DNA of 64,000 nt from Apostichopus japonicus (Eukaryota; Echinodermata; Holothuroidea; Aspidochirotida; Stichopodidae): contig NC_092566.1 in NCBI RefSeq assembly GCF_037975245.1, positions 7,482,001-7,546,000 on the forward strand, written 5' to 3'. Under the pieces are notes generated by a model. The model had not been told where the DNA came from. It ran no database searches and saw only the letters and a list, made by a program, of their open reading frames with translations. Below are positions 47,677-61,150 of this stretch, one piece after another. Position 1 is the first letter of the stretch. Each line of letters opens with the position of its first letter. The position numbers and the translations under genes were made by a program.

Positions 47677-50600
47677 GATACACTTTTTGTTTTGTGATAT
47701 GTATAACTTTCATCATATTTATATGATCCTGTATTTAGGAAAGGTAGCGGTGATGAATTCCCTGGGGGTAAAACTTAACAGTTTACATGTGGAGTTTTAG
47801 GAAAATAGAGAATGAACTCAATGTTGTGTTTGTTTATATATATATGTGGTTAGTGCCATTGTATAGGTTCTCAATTCTAGGAATCTAGAAACACTTCTAC
47901 GCAGATTTATTGTCACAAACCCACACACACACATGCATAAACATATAACATACACATGCACACACACAACAGTACTATTCCTCTTGGCATTACCAAGGAA
48001 TCACTAAAATGGCTCATAAGTTTAAGTTTAAAGCATGGCTAGTTTAATTCTGTAATTCCAACAATATCCATTTGCTTTTAATATCTTGCAGCATACAGTA
48101 TGGCCAATTTGGTGCTGTTATGTAGATATACAACTCTGTTGTAATCATCCAGATTTGCATGTTAACTACACAGTTTGTAACACACAATGCTAAGTTTAAT
48201 TACAACAAGTTACTGCATATATAGATATATCATTATATACAGGGCCGAATACCACTAATCCCCTAAATACTGTACTGTAATTTATTACAACTGGATGATT
48301 GCATTGTGTCTTCTAATGGTTTAGAAGTAATTACACAGTTTGGCTGTTTTGGAATATATTTTAAAGAATGAGTTTTACTTGGAAGTATCTTCGGCATACA
48401 AGAACAAGGACAGGGATGGATGTTATATGGGCAAACTGAAAGGAGTGAGGATAAAATGGGGATGGATCAAGGGTAAGTCAATTCACAGCTTATAGGTAGA
48501 CTCTCACCCACTCTCAGGCGGCCATGACCGTGCATGTTTAGCAGGGTTAGCCCCTGGTATTTAATCCACACAGAGTTGTTACCAGGGGCCAGACAGAGAC
48601 ACTTTAAACATGCAACCATATAAACCCCCTAGCTTCACTTTGCACGCTGCTTTATAAACCATTGAACTGTAACCAGTTAAATCAATTTCTTATAGATTTT
48701 ACAAAAGGCTACCTAAGCCAACACTGTTACCAACACATGTATTACAGTCCATTCATAGCTAAGGCCACACAATCCCCCATCATCTAGTGTATAGCAAGGG
48801 AAAACAGTACAACGCTGTAAAAACACAACACTAATAACATGCACTTGATGAAAAACTGCATGGGACAGATAGTCAACACAAACCTTATTTACACACTGTA
48901 AGCAATGTCCGTTTCTGAGTAAACAGTCCACCCTTTTCTTGCAAAGGTTTGGTTTCATTTTTGGGAGGCTATATATCCTTTCTGTCTCTTTTACTAGATT
49001 GCATTTTATCTATGGAAAATATGATGGCAGAGTGTACACATGTATAGGGATTTGTTTTTCTTCTTTTAACCTCCCTGCTTTCTTTTTTCTCTTTTTTTGG
49101 TTGGAAACTGTTGATAATTCTCTACATTTACTGTTTGAAAGTTGCTAACACTCTTATCAAAGCCTCTTACAACAGAAACAGTCCTGGGGCTAACATGCTT
49201 TCATTAGTTAATGATGCTGGTAGATGCAATGTTCACCTTTGACCTTTGCAAGACTGGAATCATAATTCTTAACTGTTTTCCTAAAGTTTCTGACACCTTC
49301 TAAGTCAAAATTTGATTACAGTTTGTAGTAGTACTATGCAATCGGTATGCTGGCTTGTTTACTTGTCACAAAGCATGCACACCATGTATATTCACTTATC
49401 ACAGCACATAAAGGCAGGATGGCAAATTTATCCAAATAGCTCCTTCATCCTCTCATGTGATTTAATTTAAAGGGCATCCTTGATATTTTTTTTTTCTAAA
49501 TCTTCCTCATTACAGTTTTAAGAATTGTTTTTTTTTTATCCCAAACTAATCATCAACATTGGCACAATTTTCCCCAACACTTATTGTTTTTGGTCTTTAC
49601 ACCGATGACCATATTTATACCCATCTCCATTCTACATGTATGAACTCAAATCTATCTAGCCTACAAAAGTTGGTATCATTTTAACACTATCCCCCTCTTC
49701 CCCTCCCCTACCCCTCCCCACACTCCCTCCCCCTGATTTACTCCAGTGTCAACCCCCACTTCCTCTATCTCCTCCAAATGCATCATGTAGAAGTTTGAAG
49801 GGTTTGTCCTCACACAATAATACTGCATGACTGCAATTAAATCTCTCCAAGTCAAGAAACTCTTTACCAACTTGTCATACCTTGTCTAGTAGGCAACAAA
49901 ATTTTAAAGAAAAGGTCAGATGATTTAAATGTATTATAGCTTGTTAAACAGTAATAAGCACAACTTCCAGCTGTTAGCTTCATATATACCAAAGGCTGTC
50001 AACAGGTCATCTCAATATTGGACCAGAAGAAATTCATCTTGTGCCAGTAAAGTGCTCTGTAATTTACACAATATTACTGAGCAAACTGACCTCTAACTGT
50101 AATCTGCTTCTATAAACTCAGCTTACAATCAACAATATAGACTGGGGACAAAGTTGGTCAACAGATACTGTAGGTCTGTAAATATATCTACCGCTATTTC
50201 TTCAACCTGGTGAAGAATAACTGGTTTAAATCCTTGACATATCCAATACACACTAGTTACACTGGGTATTAATAGAGGCATGCATGCTAAATAGTTTAAA
50301 AACTTGTCACTAATTCCAGGGCCCATTTTGCGTGCACATTTTGACTCATTTTCAAAGCGCAACAGGAGAGCAAATGATTGATGGAATTCATTGATGCTCT
50401 ACAAGTTGACAATGATGCTATCAATGTAAAACAACATGGGCTCTTCACAATACTCCCGGCCACAAAATCCACCCCAATGTTGTTATTTCTGGAGCTCCTC
50501 GGGACACTGCAGGGCTGATCCAATCCCCCCTCTGTAAATACATTTCAAACTTAAAAAATGTTTTAGGTAGTTAATGAAAAATAAAAAAGAATAAAAAAAT

Positions 50601-52959
50601 TCGAAGAAGGGTCTTGTAGATAAAGCATCCAACAATATTATAAACCTATCTTTATTAATGATTGTACTGAAGATTACATTATTTATTATAAAAAGGATAT
50701 ATTGCAAAGCAAACTATATTATTTTATCTCATTTTATTTGTTGCTTTCAAATGAGAAGATATTAAATAAAAGTCTAGCAACTATCAATAACTTGCATCAC
50801 GGTTTTCTTCCCCCATAAAATATTGTTCTTGTATACATTTGTTAATCTCCCCCTTTCCCCCTCCTTCTCCCTTCTTCCTCCTCCTCCTCCCCCCCCCCCC
50901 ATTTATCCCACCCAACACACATTAAATAATGTATATTTTCCTCACCTAGAAGTCAACTTTTTGAATGAAGAATTCAAATTGTCACAAACATCAGTATCTT
51001 CAGTATCTATCTATTAGCTCCTTTTCACTTTAAGTTAAGCTACACCTGTCAAACTGAAAACTACATCCTTAACCATGACCTTTCAACCAGTAAAAACAGT
51101 GGGAGTGTGTGATGATCAGTTTGAGGGTTAACTGTACAACACAGCACTGTAAGTTCTCCTTCACGGAGTGAGATTTATGATTGTAATATTCTTGAGGTCT
51201 AAAATAAATTATAACATGAGGTTGAGAAGAAGATGCCACTCACTGGGCGAGACTGAACTTAGTACTTGCTGCTGTGTGTGAGGAGTTCATGGTAAGGTGA
51301 CACAAGGCCCTGCAGTATTTCAAGGATTTGTTATTGACTTTTATATTACACTAATACATACTGTATACCTAAATGGCGTGTAACTCAAAAAAGATTGAAC
51401 CATAAGAATCTAACATCTCTGGTATGTATAGTATGACATCAGAGAAATAGTAACCTACTGAGGGGCCTCTCAAGTGCCATCCCATCAATTCTGCAGGAAT
51501 TAACCAGCCCCATGAATGTCATCACAACCACACAGTATGGACAATATAAATGTACACACATGGTAATGTATACAGGGAACGATGTTACCCAGTAATTGCA
51601 ACACAAATACGCTATATGAAATGGTCAAGTTGCTATACAAGTGTAAAAGAGGTATAGCTGTTTTATACACAAGAAATTCATAGTATTAAATGAGAGGAAA
51701 AAGTCAGAGCCCTTGAAAAATGCTATGCAAAATTTGAACAATAAATGAATCCCTGAGGTATATGCAAGTGTTGAATATCTACATTTGACTGCTCAAGGCA
51801 AAGATTAAGAGTAAAGATGAATTATTAACTTTGGCCATTTTGTTTTTTTAGGTTCAAAGTCAAATCTAGGCATTCTGTGGGGGTATAGGGATGGGTCAAT
51901 TATAACCGAAGTATTGTTGTTTCCCCTTTCGCTCAGAGAATGGTGTGTACTAAAGTAGGTGGAGTAACTACAGTAATTTTTTGTTACAGGACTATCATTT
52001 TGATATACAATCTAAAATCTCGCCTGGTTTGGGTACATAACTTACAAACTATGATCAATACATGCCTGTCAACATGCTCTGAAAAATATGCACATAATAA
52101 TCAACTTAGCCACCAAAAATCCGTTGGTAATGTTTTACCACCGCCCACCCTCTCTCCAACTCCCAGTTTACCGCCCACTCCATCAACCATTCCAAAGAAC
52201 CCTCAAAATTATGAAGCACAAGACTACCAACCTTCTCTTCCCACATGCAAACCAGGAAAACAATTCATCGACATTCACGTGTTTCATGAGATATGAAGGT
52301 TGCTCAGAAAATATGAAAGCAAGCACCCTTTAAATTTCTACATAATTCAGCCAATATTAAGTCCCCACAATCAAACTAAAAAGCTTTCTTTATTTCATTT
52401 ATGTCATCTCTCCACTTTCTTGCTCGTTGCCTTGATGACGACTAAAAAAAATCTAGGCACCTAATCTCCTTCAAAAAGCCTCGAAAATCTCCTCTTTCCA
52501 ATTTGATTTTATTATTATTATTATTGTTATAAAATCAACAGAATGACAGCACTCCCAATGACCACAATCTGCTTTCCGCACTCAATTAAGTTATAAAAAG
52601 AATTTTGATGAGGACGAAATCATCGGAGAAGAGACGTTTATGTTACAGTATGGCTCGTTGCAAGGACAAATATTTTAGGTTATCAGTCAGTAGAAAGTAC
52701 TGTGCTGGATATATGAAGTAATCAAATATCAATTTTAGGGGTCCTTCCTGTTAATATCATCCAATTGGCTCCATAGCAACCTTGAATCATATCCAAAAAT
52801 TAGCACTAGCAAAATAAAACTCAATTTCAGATATACAGGTATTGCAAGTTAAAAAAAAAATTCAAATACGTTTAAGATATTTGTAGATAAAGTGTGCATC
52901 GGGCGGTACATGTCCAGAGCAAAATACTGTGCCCTGGGTACTAGATATCCTCAGCATAT

Positions 52960-53150
52960 TATAACTGCAATCTTGGTAGACTCTTTCAAAAAAGACTATG
53001 AAAAGACTCATCTTTTCAACTTTTACATTTGATCAGTAGGTCAAGTTTGTTTTCGTTTGACTTTGTTTTTTGTTATATTTTGTACAGCGCCTTAAGCAGA
53101 TCACTTTTTTCTGGATAATGGTGCTTCATCAATTTTATCTTTATTATTAC
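52960..53150 (+). mobile_element. 3' end of an L2/CR1-type LINE
   Basis: On the plus strand GACTCTTTCAAAAAAGACTA encodes a broken version of the DSFKK...KTHLF ending common to the C-terminus of such LINEs, followed by a stop, then TTTTGTACAGCGCCTTAAGC and an ATCTTTATTATTAC tail. This is the usual layout of coding end, short 3' untranslated part and TTA-type tail. Only the last ~190 bases remain. A donor-motif repeat starts about 55 bases downstream. Confidence 0.6.
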
Positions 53151-53204
53151 GCTTGGCAAATACTTCAGTATCCAAATTATGGAGAAGACCAAGAACCTAG
53201 GTTC

Positions 53205-53411
53205 CAATTCCGTACGAACATCACTGTAGGAAATCCAGACGACAAAACGCACGATGCTGGCACTTTGGATGGTAGAATGAGAAGGAAGGGCATTGACCGG
53301 AGGAGCCGGTCATAGAGGGCGTACAGTGTTAAAGGTAACAGTTCATTCTAACCACAGTATAAGAAGGTGAGAAGGTTGTGGGGAGACAGGTAAGCGAGGA
53401 ACGAAGTAAAT
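53205..53411 (+). repeat. Donor-motif repeat, best full-length copy
   Basis: TTCCGTACGAACATCACTG, GGAAATCCAGACGACAAAAC, GCACGATGCTGGCACTTTGG, ATGGTAGAATGAGAAGGAAG, GGCATTGACCGGAGGAGCCG, GTCATAGAGGGCGTACAGTG, then GGGGAGACAGGTAAGCGAGG and AACGAAGTAAAT. GGAGGAGCC/GGTC in the middle can pair in part. I see no open frame, no terminal inverted repeats and no tRNA-like head, so the class of this element is unknown. Confidence 0.85.
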
Positions 53412-55167
53412 TGGTGCTTTATACATTTTATCATTATTATTACTATTATTACTAAATATTATATCCTAACATTTGAAGTTCATTTAGAGATACATCGCAA
53501 GACATATAAAGATTGCAAACTGAAGATACTTTTAAAGGAAACGTCAGAAAAGCAAGACTTGTTAAATTGCTTTGCACGGTTTATTTGTTTCCCAACAAGA
53601 TGCCCTATACATAAAGGTAACTACAGGTCAGTTCACACACCCTCACAGATGTCACATTGACTGTTCCTTTCAATATTAATACCCTGATTAATCGAATTAG
53701 AATCTTTGGCAAACACTTCTTAATGGTAATCCACTCTTTCTATGTATAACTTGTACCTTAAATGGGTTGTTTATCTGGACCTGAACTTGAAATCTTTCAT
53801 ATGGCGTGTATTATACCACATACAAACTTAATGGTGCTGTACTGACCGAGTTTCAAACGCATACATATTTAAATGCGCTAAAAGTGATTAAATTACAAAT
53901 CACAATTGACAGAACTCTACGGTACAGTACGATTCTAAGCATTAAGTACTAACCTAAAATATGCTAGAAATACTTAATTGGTCACTAGTTTACTACAGTA
54001 TGTGTGAAACTTCTACTGCTATAAAACAATTAATAGACCTGTATCACTATGGTAACAAACAGGTCTACATATCACACTGTTACAACTGGATTTAATTTAT
54101 AATGAATTTTTGTAGTACAGCAACCTGATATTGTGTGAAGCGGAGATTGCATGTAACAGTAAATGCTAATTACACACAGGACACGTTGTGTGGACACATA
54201 CAGCATCATTTGAAAGAGAGTACTTGAAATGTATGGTAACCAAGAAAAGGTGCCCGTAATCCCAACCCATCCCAATTGAATTCACTGGATTTATTATCTT
54301 CAAGATCTCTTATGAGATGGCAATCTATTCTTTTAGGGCTACACACTCTCTGATCTTACCACATAGTGTTAAGTATAGTAAATACTGGCTTTATTTAATC
54401 AGTAACCACACAAGTTTATATCTCGTAATGAATCATGGACGAGTAAACACAAAACTCCAAACATTTGATAACAAACAGGTTTTCTAGAATTTAAACATGT
54501 TGAGCAAAGGCAATGTCATTCATTCTTCTGGTGATGGTTTTTCTGTCTTGAAACTTGACAAAAGAGTGTCAGGACTTTAAAACTGAAAAGAATCGGTTTA
54601 ACAAACATACAGGATTAATACATACCTACATATAGGCTTACAGGCAACATAGAAATGACTTTAACAGGGTGTAATTAACCGTTACCGTTAACATCGATGA
54701 GTCTAGCAAACCGATACATGACCATGTGTATACATGTCACAATTGATGGGTTGTTGCAGAGTTCTTGTCAACAGTCAGCAGATGTAACTGAGCTTTACCC
54801 AACTTTGCATACAACAATCGGGCTGAGAGCTATTATCATGAGGACTTTGGTCACCACCGGCAGAATGCAACTTCTGGGGTGAAATTAGTTTCAAATTACA
54901 TAGATAACTTTACTCACTTGAACTTAATACTTAAAGGGAATGAAATTGAAGCTCAGAGTTAACCATGGAAGTTAATCATCCTGGACAACATTGGCTGACA
55001 ATTCCAAATCACTAGAAAACCAATCAAAAACAACCACCTTAAAGTTTATTTGACTTATTAACAATAATATAATACAATAGGCTATCAGTATTATCTATAC
55101 ATGTACTGTATATTAATTAGGCAAATGAGAGGCCTGCAATATCATTGAATTGTGTGTAAAAGTATGA
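53412..55167. other. AT-rich non-coding stretch
   Basis: Nothing supported beyond short ATT runs near 53432-53460. Confidence 0.4.
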
Positions 55168-55210
55168 GGGCCTGGCGTTTCGATCCTAGCAGGATCTTCT
55201 TCAGAGGCTG
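55168..55210 (-). ncRNA. Hammerhead-ribozyme-like motif (degenerate, PLE type)
   Basis: On the minus strand GCCT is followed by CTGAAGA, which fits the hammerhead core CUGANGA, then A, a stem II GATCCT-GCT-AGGATC (six pairs, three-base loop), then GAAA, the other core box. GCCT can pair with AGGC downstream as a short stem I. Penelope-like elements are known to carry minimal type I hammerheads with almost no stem III. Here the place expected for U16.1 and the cleavage base reads CGCC, so cleavage is probably lost. No reverse transcriptase is visible next to it. Confidence 0.4.
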
Positions 55211-58200
55211 AATGACAAGTTACAGTAACAGAAGGGACAAATACACACACATAATACATATGCATATTGAGCAGATTTTAAAAGAGTTTTGTTGTTGTTG
55301 TTGAAAGAATTGTAACATGTCACAGACATTTGCTGCATAGTAATAGTTGCAAAAAATATTAATAATTTGCTCTCCCCCCCCCCTTTTTTTTGTGAAATTG
55401 AGACCATGTCAAATATGAAATGAACTAATAATAATCATAATATTTAGCATTTCAACCTTAACAAAGGATATTATGCGAGGAGAAATTCATTGTTTCCATC
55501 ATACTGTACAATACCTCAAACATTGCAGTTAAATTTCTATAGAAGACAGCTGCTGCTGAAAAACCCCTGAACTTTTAACTCGACACAATTCAAGGTCATT
55601 TTACCAAGCCAAAAAAACTAGACCATAACTGTACTTGAAGACAGCTGAAAATCAACAAGGATTGATACTTTCAACAGAGTAGTTATGGGGGTGTACAGTA
55701 TGTCTAAGGCCATTGAAGAAATCGTCATGGTAACATGCCTCATAATTCACATTGTCATGATAACACAGCATTGTACTGTATATGACTGTGCAGTTAAATA
55801 GCACACATTTTTATCTCACTGGGTAAACTACTGTATATAAACCCAGCATGCTATTATTTTGTGGGCACATTGTGGTCTGCGTGACATGCTCTTCAAAATA
55901 GAAAGGAGTTAACAAGGCATGAATATATATATACATACACACCTCACATGCTCTCAAGAAACTCAACGATATTCACGTAGCAATTTACAGTTAACGAAGT
56001 GATCACCCAAATTGCACATAAAGTCACTCAAGTAAAATAACTGCTTGTACTGTGATTAAGGGTACATATAAAGCCGTCAACCTAAAATGCAACTTCTAAG
56101 ATAAACACAAACCATGTTAGTAACTTCATTAGTATTAACTGCTACACTAATGCATTGTAGCTGGAGGAATCCTGAAACATTTGAAATTAAGTTTTAGGGC
56201 TTTGGTTCATAACAACAATACCAAATTATATATGATGGCAGATACAAGTACCCTAAGCCTAAACTAATTTGCATATTAATGTTCACTCTAGGCATGGTAG
56301 AGGGAGTGCTGAGGTTGAGGAGACAGGTAAGCAAGGGAGCAAAGTAAATTTATAAGTGCCGTTCAATTGAAACAAGGGCACTTCAAATTAAACCATAGGT
56401 GAATTGCATTTACAGTAAAGACAGAAAACCACAGGTACTGCCTTCTTACTGGGCTAAAATTAAATTGAAATGTCTTCAAATTAATCGTAGGGTTTCACAG
56501 TAGCCGTGGCACACCTATTCCCACATATTTATCCTGATTACCTAAGTTTGTGTCAAAAATTACTTCAAAGTATGTCTCAGTACGGGTAAAACTCTTTACA
56601 GGGTACCAGTATAAATCTTCCACAGCAATTCATATGCCTTATAAGTGACTATAATATTTGACTGTCTAGCTTACTCACAGCAGTACAGGCAATATTAATG
56701 ACAACCAATATCCATACATACATACACCTCTTGCAAAAAGATGAAAATTCCTCTTCAAGACGTTAGGCCTCATTTCCATTAGTAGCTCAAGCAAGGACAT
56801 ACGCAAGTCAAGACTCATGAAGGCACTTATATCGGAAACACAATACCACATCATTAGTCAATGATCTCTGAGCAGTCAACCTACTGTATACCAGCTACAG
56901 ACATTAAAGCAGCTTCCATTTTTTTTTACAAATGATTTTTAACCAATTTTGTATCATGTGATACTAAAATCACCTAGAAAAACATTGATGTTGTTCATAC
57001 AGGTTTGACAAGTCAAGTTTGAAGTCCCAGTTTTCAATTAATGATGAAACACAATTTAAGGAAAATGCTGGAAATGTTGAGCTATATTTACTGTACTTTT
57101 TGCAGAAGATTAACACTGGGTCAATATTAAACAAGACTTTCTACTATTTTCTTGTAATTATATGCAATGGTTAAATTGGTAATTACAACCTTATTAAAAT
57201 ACACTGGTTAAAAGGTTTGGTAAAATCATGTCTCAGCTTAAAAATGGTTCTATTAAATTCTTATGTCAAGTTATTGAAAAGAAATATTGTAATGCTATAG
57301 GAATAGCGAAAATTACGCTGTACTGTAGATCTCAGTGGATGTATAAAATTTAGTTTGATTCTTTCAATTCTTGATTACATGACATTTAAATTAGGCTTCC
57401 TGAAATACCATGATGCGTAGATAAACCATTTGCAAAACAATTGTTCTACATTAAGATCGATCTCTACCTAGCTTTCACTGAGAGTATGATATTCTTAGAT
57501 TTAACTTAGTTTACAATATGTGATAGAACAAAGAGATAGAATTTGCTTTGACCAATTGTCCAATGAATTCATGATGCAATGAATACGAGCCCTTGTGCTC
57601 CAGCAACGAGATATCCAGATTCCCAAGTTCGTGGAGACTCCTAGATAGAATCCCATGCTGCAGGTAACTTCTTTTGCTCGTTTAATATTTGCTTAAACTT
57701 CCTCATCAATTTTCTGTTCATTAATGTCTTAAAAATATATTTTATATCCTATGTGCTTCAACAGTTTAGGTAAAAAAATTCCACTGGTGAAAGCTGTAAC
57801 GTGAAATAAACATACTCTACCATCAAACAAGCTCCATTCCTTTGGACGACCGTGGATTCAAATCAATTAAATACCAGATGAAATAACTTGTGTTCAAGAA
57901 TTAAAAGGACAGTATCAAACTTAAAAACGTCACTTTAATGCTACGAAGCTGCGCAAAGGTTGGTGACCCTGTAGGATTGCCACTAGCACTTTAATTAAGC
58001 CACTTCGTGGTCCCCTACCCTTCTAAAAAAATCCTGCTCAAGGCAGCCTTGCATTGATTTCCCGACTGTTCAAAGTGGTGAATAAAAATTTGGGTCAACC
58101 AATGCTGAGGAAGTACAAACTTGAAAACCTTGGGCAATTTTTATAAGTCTGTAGGTAGATGAGATTTTGGGAGAGGATTCACGAGTATGAAAAGTTTAAT

Positions 58201-60976
58201 ATTAACAAGTGTTGGCATAAAACAGCTTATCAGCAGGATGATCTTAAATGACTCATTGCCATAATGAAACTGAATTTGGTGATTAAATTTAACAACATCA
58301 AAAAACCCATAGACTTGGATGGAAACTCTAGATTACACACAGTTTTGCTATGCACTATATGCATCTCTTTTTATCATCCTCTTGGTCTGACTAATACTGT
58401 ATGCTCTGTACTACTGCTTAGAGCATGTATAAAGCTAGTACTCCAATTCTGACATGTATGCATATGGTTTAATTGCAAATCTCTTATTGGGTAAATTGGA
58501 TTGTGTACGCCATGTGTCTCGCTGGTAATTGCTAACAGATATACAGATCTACAGGACGTCAGATTCTGAGAGTGAAGCAGACGAACGAATTTATGTGTGC
58601 TTGTGTTTCGGCCCGAGGGGTTAAATGGTTGATCGGGACATAAGACAAGAGGAATGTGCTGACTACAATAACCGTGGTCGCTCAATCCACAGTTTTAAAT
58701 GGTGTCAGAGCGAGTTATATTTCTAACTGACATTTTACATTTACATTTTTAAAAATGTCAAAGTCTGGGCTAATTTTAAACTCAAGGTAGTCCAATTGGT
58801 CTGAGGCGGCTTGATTTCTGTTCAAATAATCAATAAATAGTTTGCATATCTTGATATTATCCGAGAAACTACTTACCAACTGATTTACGATTAAATAATA
58901 TATCATCATGTACAGTTCCCACCACCATTACGGATTAATCTCACAGGGAAAATCTTTTGCTGTTTGAGCAAAGTTTCAAGGGTTTTCATATGAACAAATG
59001 AAAAATTTTCTTTAAAATAATCTCCAAATGTGACCTTAGAAACAAAAATTGTTTGAATCAGTGGTGTTCCAATTCTTCATCTTTGTTTGACTTTCTTTTT
59101 ATTGCAAGTGATTTGTATTGGAGAATCCCCCACTGTTTCACTTTTCTTTGGGGAGGAGGTGTATGAGATGAAGGGCAATATTCAAAGCATTGTTGTAAAA
59201 GTATTGGAAAGACCATGGCTTAACCTCTCAGGATGAATTCTATCATTTCACAGGGCACCAACACATGGTGAGAAGGGGCCCATGGCTTAACCTCTCCCCC
59301 CCCCCTCTACCCCCAACCTGATAGTAACAGAGACTTGTGTAAGGATAGAATACCAAAAAAAAAATTGCATTAGCAGATGAAGTCCAGTCATGAGAAAAAA
59401 CTACTTTGTAATTAATTTGTATATTTTATGATAATTTACAACTGAAGAGTTCAACCTATAGTCTGTGTATCTTGATCAGTAACAAAATAAGCAAAATTAA
59501 CATTGTTCTATCTGTACAAGAGTTTCCAAAACTGCTTAAACTGGGTTATAAGCCAAACTAGTTGACAATAACATGAAAGCTTTTCCCCACGTATCCAGCA
59601 AGCTGTTGGAAAGCATTATAAGATTAGAAATGTATTTTCTAATTTGCACTTGCTACACAGCAATGTGGGCAAATTACTTTCTCTTGAGGACTGAGTTTGT
59701 TCTGGTGTCTGGACTGGGTTATAAATACTATTGCGTACTCCTTGAATCAATATTTGGGATAATTCCCTCTTTAAAACATAAAATGCACACTTGCAGGTTC
59801 AATGCTTACCTGCATTCACTTTCACTTAAATGTAATCAGATATATAGTATACAGTAATCATTTACCATTTAATGAGTCCTTTAAATATGATATGACCAGG
59901 CTTACAACTATTTTTATAAGTAGGTGAACCTAATTTTTCACCACCTAGTAATTGAAACGTATGTGATTACCCAATCTATCATGGAAAACACAAAAAAAAA
60001 GTGTATTTATGCTAGTCAGTAAATTTCCCCTCCGGTACAGCCTTGTACTTTAACAGACCAGCTATTATTGGACTTTCCCACCAAAACCCTATAGGGTAGA
60101 CCTAGGTGTAACTTTAGTCTGGCCAAGGTCAAGTTTTAGATCCCTTGTTTGCTGTTTACCTTCTAATACTATGGTACAGATTACATAAATTCCTATCACC
60201 AAATGGAGGGTACAATTCTCCTTTGAGAATAGAGTGTTTTGCTGAATTATATCTGAACACACAGATAATTTATTGTATCTACCCACGCAGTTTCTGTCCT
60301 GCTAGGTTTACCTTGCATTTGTGGACGAAATACGTGGGTAGGCATGTGATAGAAAGCCTACACAAACGTATTAGTGACTAATAATGTTAGGCCAGCCAAC
60401 TGTTAGGCCCTAGGTCTCACTTAGTGATAATATAAACAACATGATGATACGGCAAAGCGTCCTCTTAATTCTAATTATTTTAAAACTGGTCTGGGCATAC
60501 ATAATGAGGTAACTTGAACAACGTATTCGTGCGAAAGTTGCAAAAACATAACAATATTTAATATGTGTCTGTTACATAAGGGGGAGAAATATACAATTAT
60601 TTCCGAACTGTTATCAATATAAATTTGATAATGCCTAAGTTACGTATCAAAATTGTACATGTGTTGCAGAAGACGCGCCCTGCCCAGCAAACTAATGATA
60701 TGCCCCGTTTATTAATTGACTGTTGCACGAAATTTACACAGTTCTCACATTAAGTATTCTGATCGTTGTTACCTAAATCAGATTCTAAGTGGTAAAGATA
60801 TTTCTTCCCTACATATAAGTAACGAATCAACTGTATAACATTGTTCGTTGGGGTAAAACAAGTACTTTTTCGTGGGCAAAAAATTGCAATTTTGTATGGG
60901 TGTGCTTTACCAGCCGTCAATCAATGATTCTACCAAAACACACTGAGACCAACCCAGCTACACATTCCAGACTTAC
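55211..60976. other. Gene-free stretch, probable intron of the 61 kb gene
   Basis: No confident exon. 57560-57665 and 58500-58690 are less AT-rich and open in several frames on both strands; 57665 has a plus-strand CTGCAGGTAACT donor-like site. A C-run sits at 59298-59306. The minus-strand open stretch 58374-58685 has no splice or family support. Confidence 0.35.
56285..56350 (+). repeat. Donor-motif repeat, 3' part
   Basis: CTCTAGGCATGGTAGAGGGA, GTGCTGAGGTTGAGGAGACA and GGTAAGCAAGGGAGCAAAGT, with the core ACAGGTAAGC intact. Confidence 0.75.
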
Positions 60977-60997
60977 CTGATCAGATAATGTCCCCAT
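60977..60997 (-). CDS. First coding exon of an unidentified gene (MGTLSDQ)
   Basis: On the minus strand AAGATGGGG is a strong start context (A at -3, G at +4). Seven codons, MGTLSDQ, end in CAG followed by GTAAGT, the consensus 5' splice site, in phase 0. The leader above it has no ATG for about 230 bases (to about 61226), which would happen by chance only a few percent of the time. CpG content rises upstream. A short coding first exon followed by a long intron is usual in animal genes. The peptide is too short to name a family, and the next exon was not identified; it must lie at lower coordinates, perhaps many kilobases away. Confidence 0.5.
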
Positions 60998-61150
60998 CTT
61001 GTAAACCCTCCGAATTCCAGTGAAAGTAATCCAGGAGAGGAAGCTTTAGGAGATAAGAAAAGCCACTATGTTTCAAGAACGGCTTCTATCCTTGACTTTG
61101 CACAAAATGCTACGGTTAGGATGAAAATCCCTTCGTCTGAACGTTGTTCG
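60998..61150 (-). other. Probable 5' untranslated part of the 61 kb first exon
   Basis: ATG-free on the minus strand and pyrimidine-rich near the start codon (GCTTCCTCTCCTGG). The transcription start is not known, so the upper edge is a guess. Confidence 0.35.

Larger units (their letters stand above)
45392..52959. other. Long gene-free stretch with simple repeats
   Basis: It holds (TCATCCCC)n at 45611-45642, a C-run at 45958-45969, a CA-rich repeat remnant at 47886-48003 ending TACCAAGGAATCAC, CT-rich runs at 49690-49735 and 50846-50902, and (TTA)n at 52508-52528. The stretch 46735-46960 is more complex and has a TGACGTCA CRE site near 46762. I find no exon with splice support. Confidence 0.4.
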
